From Cymodocea nodosa (lineage: Eukaryota; Streptophyta; Magnoliopsida; Alismatales; Cymodoceaceae): a DNA stretch of 64,000 nt. Location: contig CM072337.1 in NCBI GenBank assembly GCA_036874045.1, positions 4,216,001-4,280,000 on the forward strand. The letters run 5' to 3'. Below the pieces are notes generated by a model, which made no database searches, had not been told where the DNA came from, and saw nothing but the letters and a program-made list of their open reading frames with translations. Below, piece after piece: positions 14,001 through 26,000 of this stretch. The first letter of the stretch is position 1; each line of letters starts with the position of its first letter. The translations under genes were made by a program, and so were the position numbers.

Positions 14001-17000
14001 AGGTGACTGTCAGGGCTAGGACAAGTCAGCACAGCCTTTGGAGGGAGGTGTTTGGGTGGGTGGAGGTAAGGTTTGTTGACCAGTGTTGGGGTGGAAAGGG
14101 GAGGAATGTGGGAGGGCTAAAGGAATGGAGAAGATGCCAACCAGAATAAAGATTTTCTAGGCTTTGGTACCATGCAAGGAGAAAGGGTTTGAGAAGAAAA
14201 ACGATATTATTTCCAAGAAAGAGAGTACAAGTCTATAAGTGCGTTTATTTCAACTCCACAGTACTCTAACTTTAATAAGGAGTAATACTATAGTTAAGTC
14301 TTGAAAGAGATATATCAATAAAGAAGAGCAATAATTTGGAGAATTATATTTGTTTGGTAGAACAATACTGTTTATATTTTCAAATTTATCATTCTTATGT
14401 TTTTTAAAGTGTAATATAATTACTATTTGGTGAGTTTTTTTAATACTTATAACAATATTTTGAAATAGTAAATGATTTTATATGATTAAATGATTTCTTG
14501 AAAATATTTTGAATAAATATAGAGAAATTATTTTCCAATAATTTTTTTGGATAATCTCTGAATTAAATAAGTAATGTTTTAAATTGCTATCATCAATTAA
14601 AACATATGAAATTAATTGATTTAAATAACTACATCACTCTTTCTTTTGCTTAATTACGTAGCATATTTTGTAAAATATAAATTTACATTAGAACATAATA
14701 AAATAACTACACAAATTTACTTGTACACATATTTTGGAAATATATATTAGAACATAATGTATGTAATATTATGTTATGAAAATCTGTTAAAAATATATAT
14801 ATATAACTTTAATGGTGATTTTGTCTTTTCATACTTGAAGATTAGTTAGAAACTCAAGGAGTAGCCTTTGAATCACTTCTCGAGTTCCCACATTTTCACT
14901 TGTAGCTTGAGCAATTTAGAGTAGCGAGGAACAAATAAAACAATAGGGGACACATGTATTTATTGAGCTCCAAGGTGCTCTCTAGATCAGATACAAATAG
15001 AGTAGCTCTATCCATTTAACAAACACACCATATATATGTGTAAGGAGATTCAATTGTAAATAGATACCTATTAACCTTCATAATATACTTACACACAATT
15101 CATGACTTCTCTTACAATTCATTTATTCTAATAATCTACAATAGAACCAATTGAGTGGTTCCCTTGTAAAAAGAAAGATATGCAACAGTCTCGTATCTAT
15201 TCCTATAGGAATGAGAATATCTTAAATAAATGCATTCAACAACTAGCATAAACTAGGCAACAGAATTACCATCAACTGCGTCATGTGATGTCAGTGATTG
15301 GCCACTACGATTTATCCAAAATTGTAGCCTTTCTTCAGCAATATCCTCTTCCACACCATGGGCTTTGGCTCTTCTCCAAAAATAAGCTAGCCATGCCTAA
15401 ATACCCAAAGACGTTGCACGTCTGAGTTAGAAAACTATGTCAAACCAAAAGTCAAATGCAAGATATTTAACCTTGGAAAATCAATTACAAGTTCTTAAAA
15501 AAAAATAGTGAAAAAGAAATGAAAAGAAAGTACAATAACAGAAAAAGGGTCTTTTTAGGTGCTTTTCTGAAACAATGATACCTGCTTGAAGAAGGCATCT
15601 TCTGACTCTTCTTGACTTAGTTCTGCAAAGCAATTAAATAGTTACAAAAAAAAGCATAAGATGCTCATACAAAAGTCAACTGCCGTAAGGTGTCCAGACA
15701 CAACTTTACAATTATAATAATCTATTAGGAGAAATACTAGAGATCTGTTCACATGACAATGATCACATATTAAATTAACAAAGCCAAAATTTAAAAAAAG
15801 CAAAAGCAAAACTGTACCTAATGCTTCCATAAACTTGGGATCACCAGGAGATTTGAAGTCTGAAATTTATGCATGACAGAAAAGGAAAGAAAATCAAAAC
15901 ATTTTCACCAAAAAAATCAGATAATCGTGCAGATTAAGAACAAACTGTGGTCCACAAATTATTTCATGAATAGAAATGACAGCATGATACAAGATGAATA
16001 ATAAATAACTACATAACAAACCTGAGTTTGAAATTCGAACAAAATTGGGACGGTGAAGCTGGGCCATTGCAAGTACAACCGCATCCTCAACCTATAATAA
16101 ATAAGCTCAAATACAAAGTACAAAAGTTAGTGCTAATGTGTTATAATGTGTGAAGATGACTGAAAAGCAATGTATAAAAATAGTATCATTTAAACATCCA
16201 GTATATTAATTCTTAAAAATAACTGTTGTAAAATAGATTGTTGAATTTTGTGAATATAAAATCCAGATACTAGACATGTGAGATACTAGAAATGACCTTC
16301 AAAGATGCTAGCTCCCTTAAACCCTTCTCAACTGCAAGCATGTTTTCGATGTTGCCTTCTCCAATTATATCATTCAAGTCACGGACAAGTTCATTTTTCC
16401 TCTCAAGGTCATTATCACCTTTTCAACAAAGAAACAAGCAATCGTGAAGAAAGTATATTCATGCAACAAAACTTTGTAATTCTTGAGTTTCTCTTCATGG
16501 TAGATTCTTGTTAAGGAGCAGATTCAAGAAATAAATAAACAGAGAAAATGTTTTGATGGAAAAAGCGTTAAGTTGAGTTACCTTGCTGCCAAGTTTCTTC
16601 TTTAGCCTTTTGTCCAGCAGAAACTACAACCTCAAAAGGAAGAGGAGCCAACGAGGACCAATACTCATGCTTTGAAATGGCAATGTCAGGATAGACACCT
16701 AAACAGAAAGGGACCATATAAGCCCAAACAAACCTGCTAAGTATAAGGCAGCTGTTGCACACCAAAGATTCATCAAAAACGAGTTAATGACCAAGAAGAC
16801 ACCAACAATGATTGGGATATTTGATGAAGTGTAGTAAAATTATTACGCAGCATCAAAGTGATTTACAACTGACTTCCTTGGCTCACATATGACCACATTA
16901 TAATAGCTCTACAGTCTACACAAAACTTAGGTTGGTTTCAAAAGAAAATATTGAAAAATAGAAAGAAAAAATCATAAAAAGAGACAATAAGTATAAACTT

Positions 17001-17040
17001 CATTATATACATATAACAATGGGGGACACACACACACACA

Positions 17041-17075
<35 letters not shown>

Positions 17076-20000
17076 TAACATACTATCATTGACAGCATTT
17101 AAGTAGATGACTGAAAAAGGTTGACTTAGGGCTAGTTTGGTAACACTTTTTTTCTATTAGTGTTATTGAATGAGCTAGTGCTTTTTAAAATGTTTATAAC
17201 CAATGGTACCAAAAAGGGAGGATGGAAATGTATGAGAACTCCTAATAGAGGTGGAAGGTAATGGTGGTCAATGGAGGCAAAAGAACTATTTGGCCTTTGA
17301 CAACTAACCATTCTTAATGGGTGTGGACACAAAGATAGCCAAAGTTCAATGGCAACGGGGGTGAACACCATCGTACTAGGGAGTGTAACAATAGTAATGA
17401 GATTAGAGAGTGATGTTTGAAGTGTTTCAAAGCAAGACAGTAGAAGAGAGACTTTCAGAATGGTTGGCTGTGCCAACAATGCAATGGAATAGAAAATAGA
17501 GGCCAATTGCCTAGAGGGTCATTGTGAGTAAAAATAGTTGACAACTCCATTGGGTACGGTGACAGAAGCTCATATGGAGCATGTCATAGGCCAATGTTAG
17601 GGTGCATCATCATGAAGATGCTAAGAGTCCATTTGTGTATATTTCCCGTTGAGGGATGAATATTGGGAAATGTTTGAAATAGTAAAAAACTGAAATAATA
17701 GGACATAACAAGAGATGACAGAAAAATTGAAGTATTTGTACATGTTAAGAAATAACAAGAAATGACAGAAATTTTGAGATATTTGTACACAAGAGAAAAT
17801 GATAGGAAATGCATTAAATAATAAATTAAAACAATAAAAAGTAAAATTACTATCAACTTGAAAAGTAATATTTTACATAATATAATATATATTAATAATA
17901 TATTAAATACTTATGTAACATGTCAAATAACTTATATACAATATGCACATGTAAAATAACTTATCATCATAAGTATCATTAAGAGTAATGGATACACGAA
18001 AAAACAGTTGGAAAAAAGCATTATACAATATCATGAAAATAATTAGAGAAATCTTCACACAAGGAGTATTTATTTGGTTTGTGAAATTTTCACAAAAGGA
18101 GTATCTGTTGAAATCTTGAAATATTCACACAAGTAGTATCGATTAGGATTATGAAATATTCAAGCACCCCAAAGAGTCAGCTATATTTATCATGAAATAT
18201 TCACATAAGGAACCCAGATTGAACTTACAATACACAAATACAATCTAGACCACTCAACTAGAAATATTGCATAAGACAACCATGAGACTTTACACCACTG
18301 ATAAATACATATGCAACCACTGATAACATGAGATGCTTTAATACCATCTACTTGAATTTCGTCCTACATTAAGTGGCAATCAATCTAATTCAATGTGTAT
18401 AGTCTTTTGTGGAAGATTTGAGTTAATAATGATATATCGTGTCACGTCATTATCATAGTGTATAACAGATATTTATAAATGAAAATCTGAATCATTTAAA
18501 AGAAATTGTAACCAAGTTAGTTCACCATTACAACCTGTAAACATTTAATCCAACCTTATTAGTTCACAGTTACAACCTTATTATTTCACTTTGGTGGAAG
18601 ACTTATACATCATAGTAGATTGTATCTTTAATTTTCAACAAATATTAGAATATTTAATCCAAACAAGTAAAAATACCTATTGGAGGGCGACAGATCGAAC
18701 AACAATGAGGAAGTTGGAATGCACAAACAATGATGACAAAGCAAGAAGGCAACACAACAGACAACAAAGCAAGCAACCAATGTAGCGGGCAACAAGGAAG
18801 TCGGAATGTGTGGACAACAACGATGAAGTAGGTAGGCAACAACGAAGCTAGAACATGCAACAAGGAGACAAAAGAAGCTAGAAACGCATGGACAAGGAGT
18901 GACAAGATCAAGGAGGAAAGGTTCACATAAAAATTCAAAAATCTCTCTAACTTTCAAAGGGAGAGGTTAGGAAAGGGCAAAAAGCTTTGGTATTTATATT
19001 TGGGAAATCTTGGTTTCCCATGTGCACAAATGGGTATACCTTGAGAAATATTTTCCCTCCATTTTTTTTCCCAAGATTTCCTAAGGTTTTCCATGTGCAC
19101 AAACCGCCCCCTAAGGGGATCCTTCTCCTCCCCAACAAAGAATGGAAGAGAGATGTTCTAAAGATTAGCTAGGAATAGTTAAAATATGGAAATCATCTTC
19201 CTAATCTAGGCCTCATATTGGGTAGCTTCATCAACCATTTTGAAGTGGTGGGTCTCTTCCCTTACATCCCACAAGCTTAAAGGCAATATAGGTACAAACA
19301 AGAAGGATGGGAAAAGTACAAGGATGCTTATAGAGGAGTGGGGTGTTTGATGCGATGGACTCCCCTATCATCATCCAAGGGAAAGTGTTTCCAAGCTCAA
19401 TTAAGGTGGTGATAGATGGGAAGGTTTACATTATAAGTATGGTGATAATGAGCTCTTATTTCAATGGAAGATTGATGGTGAATAAGAAGGGCAAGTAGAG
19501 GGGATATCTTAGCAAAGATATGTCATTAGTGGTGGAGGGATGCTTGAGCCCTAGTTGTTGGTGATGGAGGTGGGTAGCAAAGATGAAGAAAAACTTTCTA
19601 TTCATTGCCACCAAAGATTTGGCAAGGCGTGTAAGATTGAAGATGGCCAATCGACATGATTGGTTCAAGATGGGGCTCACAATGAGATGAACTAAGATGG
19701 TAGCTTTATTGGTTATAAGGCACCAAATGGAAAGCAACATGTGGAGGTAGGTGTGATAAATGATGATGAGGCAATTGCTAGAGTTGGTGTGCTAGATAAG
19801 CTAGACATCCAATTGATTGATCTACAATTGTTGATCTCATTTTATAATGAAGGGTTGGATGTCATTAATCAAAGATAGATTGGTTTGTTTGGGGGAGGGG
19901 GGGAAGGAACCAAGTATCAAAGAGGATGAGGAATTTATCAATGTTTATGTTAGGATTGCTAAGCCATTGTCAAGAGGCACCAAGTATCATCAAAATTTGT

Positions 20001-23000
20001 TGGGGGCTTGTCAACATTCAACTTAAGCTTGCTAACATCAATGGGCAACATCATTACAAGAAGTTGAGAGACAAGGGCTCATTAAAGTGAAACTAACAAT
20101 ATTTGATGAACAAGTTGAAGGTAAGGTGATTGACAATGTAAAGGGGGGGAGGAACCAAGTATCATCAAAATTTGTTGGGGGTTTGTCAACATTCAACTTA
20201 AGCTTGTCAACATCAATGGGCAACATCATTACAAGAAGTTGAGGGACAAGGGCTCATTAAAGTGAAACTAATGATATTTGATGAACAAGTTGAAGGTAAT
20301 TGACAATGTAAAGGGGTTTTTAGCAATAGTGGGTGTAAGGTTGGATGAGGGTGGTGGCAAACTTAAAATGGACCTCCATTCAATTAAACTAGCACTTAAA
20401 AGAGGTGACCAAGGAAATGGACCTCTGAGTAAGTAGTAAATCAAGCTAGATCAAGAAGGAGCTAATCAATTTGACTCAAAGCCTATGAGGCAAATAATGA
20501 TAAATGTATGTGGTGCATAGAAGTAGAGTTGCCACAATTTCTCCATGAAGATCTTATTATGGAATGTTAGAGGTTTGACTTAGCAAAAGAAGTGCAAATT
20601 GGTTAGGTCAATGTGCTTTAGGTCAAAAGTAAACATTATTTGTCTCCAAAAGACAAAATTGCAAGGAATAGACATTTATATCACTTAGTCAATTGGCCTA
20701 AAAAGAGTCTTAGGTTTCCACTCAAAAGATACAATTAGTACAACTAAGGGTATTATAACAATGTGGAGATCAACTTTGGACTTGGTGAGCCAAGAAAATT
20801 TGACCTTAGCTACCTTGACGAGGCCAACAGATAGACGATTTGACATAGAATGGTATGTTTTGAATGTGTATAAGCCTTGTGGATAGAGCAAATAGTATGA
20901 AGCATTATGAGAGGATTTATGTAAAGCGAATCAACTTGGTTTCTAGAAATTATTGGTAAGTAGAGACTTAAACGTACAAGATTTTCTTCTAATGGAAATA
21001 AAAGATTCACCATTGGAATGCATGAATTCAACAACATAATCTAGAATTTGAACTATTTTGCCAATTTGAGGAGCTCTCTCCACATGGTCACATTTAAGGG
21101 TAGATCCATGCTTGACTTATATTGATAGGGTATTTATGGGACAAGATTGGGATGATTGTTAGGAAGGTTAACATGATAACAGATGTAGGTGTTAGCTGTG
21201 AGGATTCACACAACCACCTAGGAGATTCTCCTAATTGTCCAAGCTAAAAAGAAATCTCTCACCCTAAGCTACACGGTTGTAAGGGTGTTCAGTCACTCGG
21301 GAGACTTACCTAAGTGTTCGATTGCTTCCTCTCCTAAATGCAAGAGCTCTATAGATACAAAAGCCAAGGATGCAATCCAAGAGAAAGGTTGTTGATCATC
21401 AATTATCGGTGTTGAATTGTCAATGCTAGACTGTAGATCCTTTGGACTATTCTCATCCCCTCATTTTTATACTTCCATTGTTCATTGATTATTTCCTGCA
21501 CGTGAGAAACTTAAAACTTTACATAAGCCTTAAAAAATCATAGAGTTAACTATAACTCTATGAGTTTTGTGTGTACAACATTCATAACTCTACGAATTTT
21601 CTTTGCGCCTTTTCTTCCCACTCTTTTTCTAGTTTTGTCGTTTCCTACTCATCCTTTCCCTTCTGATGGAGTACCATTCCTACACTAATAGATGGTGGTG
21701 ACAGGGGAAATGTGTTATGTTTTCCCTAAGCAATTTGTAGGAGAAGGTGCAACATCCTATGTGGCACGCCAACGCACACAAGCATGCCAGTAAGTATGTC
21801 TGAGCGGAAATTACCGAACACACGATATGGACTAGTCTTGGCTTGCAAGGGCAAAAGTGGCATTTTCAACCTTAAAAAGCAATCTTTGATTGTCTACCAA
21901 AATATTATTCGATCTCCATGTTGATTTTATCCCTATCATAACAACTTTAAAAAGTTCTTTTACCTTAGCTAGGAACATAGACTATACCTGCTATAGAAAA
22001 TCTCCTTATCAAAAATCCTTTGCAATGGCCTAGCAAGAACTCAAAAGGGGAGTTGTCGGGTTTTGTTGTCCAACAAACAGGAAGATAGGGGCATGACCCT
22101 GTCATATGGGTTTGCACTATCTAACAAAAGGGAAGAAAGGATGTTGAATGGATCCATCCGACAATTCCATAAAAACAAGTGGATGGTTACCTGAGAAAGG
22201 GGACAAGGACAAACATTGGGAGGATTCACTTGACAAAAGCGAAAAGTCAAGTGATAACACCTTAAGGATAGGGGACAAAATATCAAAAGGATTCATCCAA
22301 CAATCCTAAGGAGTATCGAATGATACCTTCCGACAAGGAGTTCGACTAAACCGAGGACTCTTCGGTCCAAACAAAAGAAGATTGAAGGTGTTAAAGGTGA
22401 TGTCGGATGTCTGGACGCAACAAATCTGAGCTTTATTAGATGGGTTCACCAAATTTGGTTGAACTCGATGGAGCGGTTCATCTAATTTGGTCTTGTCCTA
22501 AAGAGGAAGGGAAATGTTAGGTCAACAAACCCAACAGTAGGATAAATGTTAGATGATACCTTCCAACGAGAGGTTTGGTTGAACCAAGGATTCTTTAGTC
22601 TGACTAGAAAGATTAAGAGACAGCAAATGAGGGATGTCAGATAAAAGGACCCAACAAATCCTCCATTTGTTGGATGCCTATCCAATTGAGCTAAACTAGA
22701 CAACCAAGGTTCATTAGGTTTGAACTTACTTGACAAATGACTAAAGGTAAGCACCAGGCAACGGACCTAACAAAAGGAGAAGCATCAAATGATGCTTTCC
22801 GACAAGAGATTCAATTAAACCTCGATCCAACTAGGGAGGAGGTAGGATTAACAACTGAGAAATATCGAGTCAAAAGACCCGACTAATCCCTAATTGTTAG
22901 TTGGGTCCGTCAAGTTTAGACTTAAGCCAATGAATAGTTAAGGGTGAATGTTGGGTTCAACAGACCTAAAAAAAGCTAAATATCGAATGATACCTATCGA

Positions 23001-26000
23001 TAGGGGGTTCAATAGAACCGACGCTTTGTTCGGTTCAACTAAAGAAAGGGGATGAAGGATAGGTGAGAAATGTCAAGTCATTAACTCGACAAAAGAATAA
23101 ATGTCAGATGATACCCTCCGACAGGGAGTTCGATTGAACCAATGTCTTACACGATTAGACCAAAAAAGAAGGAAAAAGGACAAGTGAGGAACGCCAAACC
23201 AATGAACCTAACAAAACCTCCATTGTCAAATATTCATCTAGTTAAACTAAACTAGACAAACCAGTTCATTAAGTTTATACTTAACTCGTTGAAGAGAAGG
23301 GCAAATGTCAAGTTGGCGGACCTGACAAAATACCAGATGTTGGTTGATACCCACTAATAGGGGACTTGGTTGAATTGAGGATTTATCGATTTGATTGGAG
23401 AGGCAAGTGGAAAGACAAGTAGAAAATGTTAGGTCCACAAACCCGACAAATCCACAAATCCTCGATTGTCAAGTATTTATCTAGTTAGGCAAAACTAAAC
23501 GAACTAGTCTATCAGGTTCACACTTATTTTGATGAAAAGGCAAAGGGTCACTAAATGTCAGGTCCTATACCCAACAAAACAGCAAAATGTCGAGTGGCCC
23601 TCCCAACCAAATGGCTAAGGTTGGGAGGTTAGGACTTGACATTTGAAGATTAGTTTAGTTCCTATGATTCAAAAATGGGGTAAAACATGGGGTGTCAACA
23701 CGACACCAACAAAAATAGCATCCACAATCAGAAGATTAAGACTTCTAAGCAATCCACTAAAGCAAGAGAAATTAACTTTACAAGTTGGGAGTTTTAGAGT
23801 TTCCAAGAATCTTTAAAGAGTAGGTCAATGCCCTAGAGATGTTCACAAAATAGGAAGCAAACCAAGCAGTTTTCTCCATGGCTAGGGATAAGGCTCCTAG
23901 ACTTGATGGTTATCCAATTTAGTTCTTCCATTAATTCTAGGATTTGATAAAAAGTAGATATCTTGATTTTGTTCAAATTTCTACAAAATGGAGGTGATTT
24001 TGGTTGGGTGAACAAAACATTCATTATGCTTATACCTAAAAAATTGGATGCCTTAAACATTGGAGATTTCAAGCTGATTAGCCCTCTAAATGGCATGTAC
24101 AAGATTGTTGCTAAGTGCCTTACAAAGAGGTTGAACGTGGTCCTACCCAATCTCAAAGGTGCTAAATAAACAATCATCATCAAAGGAAGGCAAATCTGAA
24201 ATGGCTTTCTTGTAGCTTATGAATGTATAGAAGCAAGGTTAAGGCTCAAAAAAAAGTAGGCATAATCTAGAAGTTGGATATGAAAAAGCCTTATGATTGT
24301 GTTTCATGGAGTTGTCTTGAACAAGCCATATGTTGGGTTTCAGCACCAAATGGTGAGATTGGATAAGCTATTGCATCAATTATGCTTCCTTTTTGGTATG
24401 GTTAACAAGTCCCTAATAAGGAATTTGGCTTTGGGTTTTCAATAGAGAGATACTCCTTTATCACTATTTCTATTCTAGTTAGTAGCAAATGTGTTTAGTA
24501 GGATGCATTTAAAGGTGGAAGAAAGTGGATTTGTTAGAGGATTCAAGCTAAGTTGAACAGCTCCAAGTGTGACTCATTGATAGTACATAGATTATACTAT
24601 AGTGATCTACAAGGCTAAATACGACCAAATTGATCATCTGTAACATCTACTAGGGCTCTTTGGTCTTGTTGCAAGCTTGAAGGTTAATTTTCACAAATCC
24701 ATTGTAGTTAGGATAGCACAATCAAAGATGGAAAACTAAAGAGTGGCAAAGTTTATAGGTTGCTAAGTTGATGAGTGCTTTTATAGAAAGGTGATAAATG
24801 TGTTATCAAGTGAACATAATTGTTGCAAGCATAGGGTTCCTGTGAAGACATGGAAATTCACACATGGCTACAATCTTTGGTCACTTTTTGATGTTTTGGA
24901 CAGATTATATTCATGTAGCCTTAAGTCCTAGTGTTTACTTGGTCCTTCCTTTGATTTCTTTTGGTTAGAGTTTATGTTGGTATTGGATTTCTTTCTCTTT
25001 TCATTTTTTTGTCTTTGGGTCATGTTTAATAGGTTTCTTCATTGAAGTTTGTTAGGTCTTGGTTTTAGTTTAGTTTTCTGCTTACCTACAACTTGAAAAG
25101 GTTCTTGATTTTACCAAATTCAATGAAATTTCCTACCATAGCTATCAAAAAAAGTGCTTATAACTCCTTACAATATTTTGATTACTTCCCTATGATTTTA
25201 AGAGTAATGTACCTGTTTGGATGCAAATGGCAATGGCCTTCTAGTTGTTCTTGCACTCTTTCCACCCTCACCCCACATTCCCTCCCTCCCTCTCCCCTCT
25301 CTCTCCTTCCCCCCACTCCCCCTCCCCCTCACATCGTCAACATTTAAATAGATGACTGAAAAAGGTTAATTTAGGTCTACTTAGGTGACACTTTTTTCCA
25401 TTAGTGTTTTTCGAAATGCTTAACTCTTCACAATATTTTGATTATTTGACAACACTTCTAAGAGTAACATTCTTTTGATGCAAATGGTACTTTATCCAAT
25501 GTTTTTGCACAATGGCAATATTACCCTTCTTGCACTCTTTCCACCCTCAGCCCTTCCTCTTCCTCCTTCCCCAAAGGAAAGTTGCTCAGCCTCCTCCTAG
25601 CTTGTAGTAAGCACCTCCAACTTGATTTCCACACCATTACACTCTCCTCACTATGATCACCAAAGGAAGCTCAATCTCACATCCATTTGCTTCATCATTT
25701 GAGCAAATTCCCATGAGAGTTGAAAGACTCCCTATTTATAAGATTCCCCTACAAGGATTCCAACAACCAGTTGACATTGAGTAAATTGGAAAAAAAGTGG
25801 TGCAGGCTTTTTAAAAAAAGCAGACTGTGGCAGCTTCTATCAGCATTTTCAGTATAAAAATGGGGGAGAAAAATGCTACCACTCCCTTGTAATCTGGTTA
25901 TTTTCCTCTGGTAATGATTATGGGTACAAAAACAATTTTCAAGATGCAAGAGCAAAAATACCAAGAAAAAAAAAATCATTACCTGGCTCACTTGACATGG

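Larger units (their letters stand above)
19150..25154 (+). mobile_element. decayed L1-type LINE (split by an insertion)
   Basis: ORF1-like remnants lie at about 19190-20500. The endonuclease domain starts at ATG 20545 ([11 protein letters not shown]) and runs to about 21140 ([12 protein letters not shown]). The usual CLQETK catalytic motif reads CLQKTK here, so the metal-binding Glu is lost. Reverse transcriptase remains lie at about 23880-24800, best at 23963-24169 ([32 protein letters not shown]). The 3' end has the plant LINE look and closes in an A-run at 25147-25153. Stops and frameshifts are frequent throughout. A 2.5-kb block (21190-23700) separates the endonuclease and reverse transcriptase parts. 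The 5' end and target duplications are not fixed. Confidence 0.7.

Noticed and set aside
17132-17506. 124-codon minus-strand frame in intron 10
   Set aside because: No family resemblance and no splice fit to SCD2. It overlaps a dispersed repeat and looks like chance.
22041-23438. Several 60-90-codon minus-strand frames in the repeat array
   Set aside because: They follow the repeat units, differ among units and have no shared reading frame.
22050-23640. CRISPR-like array
   Set aside because: Repeats are diverged, irregularly spaced, long and in a plant nuclear context.
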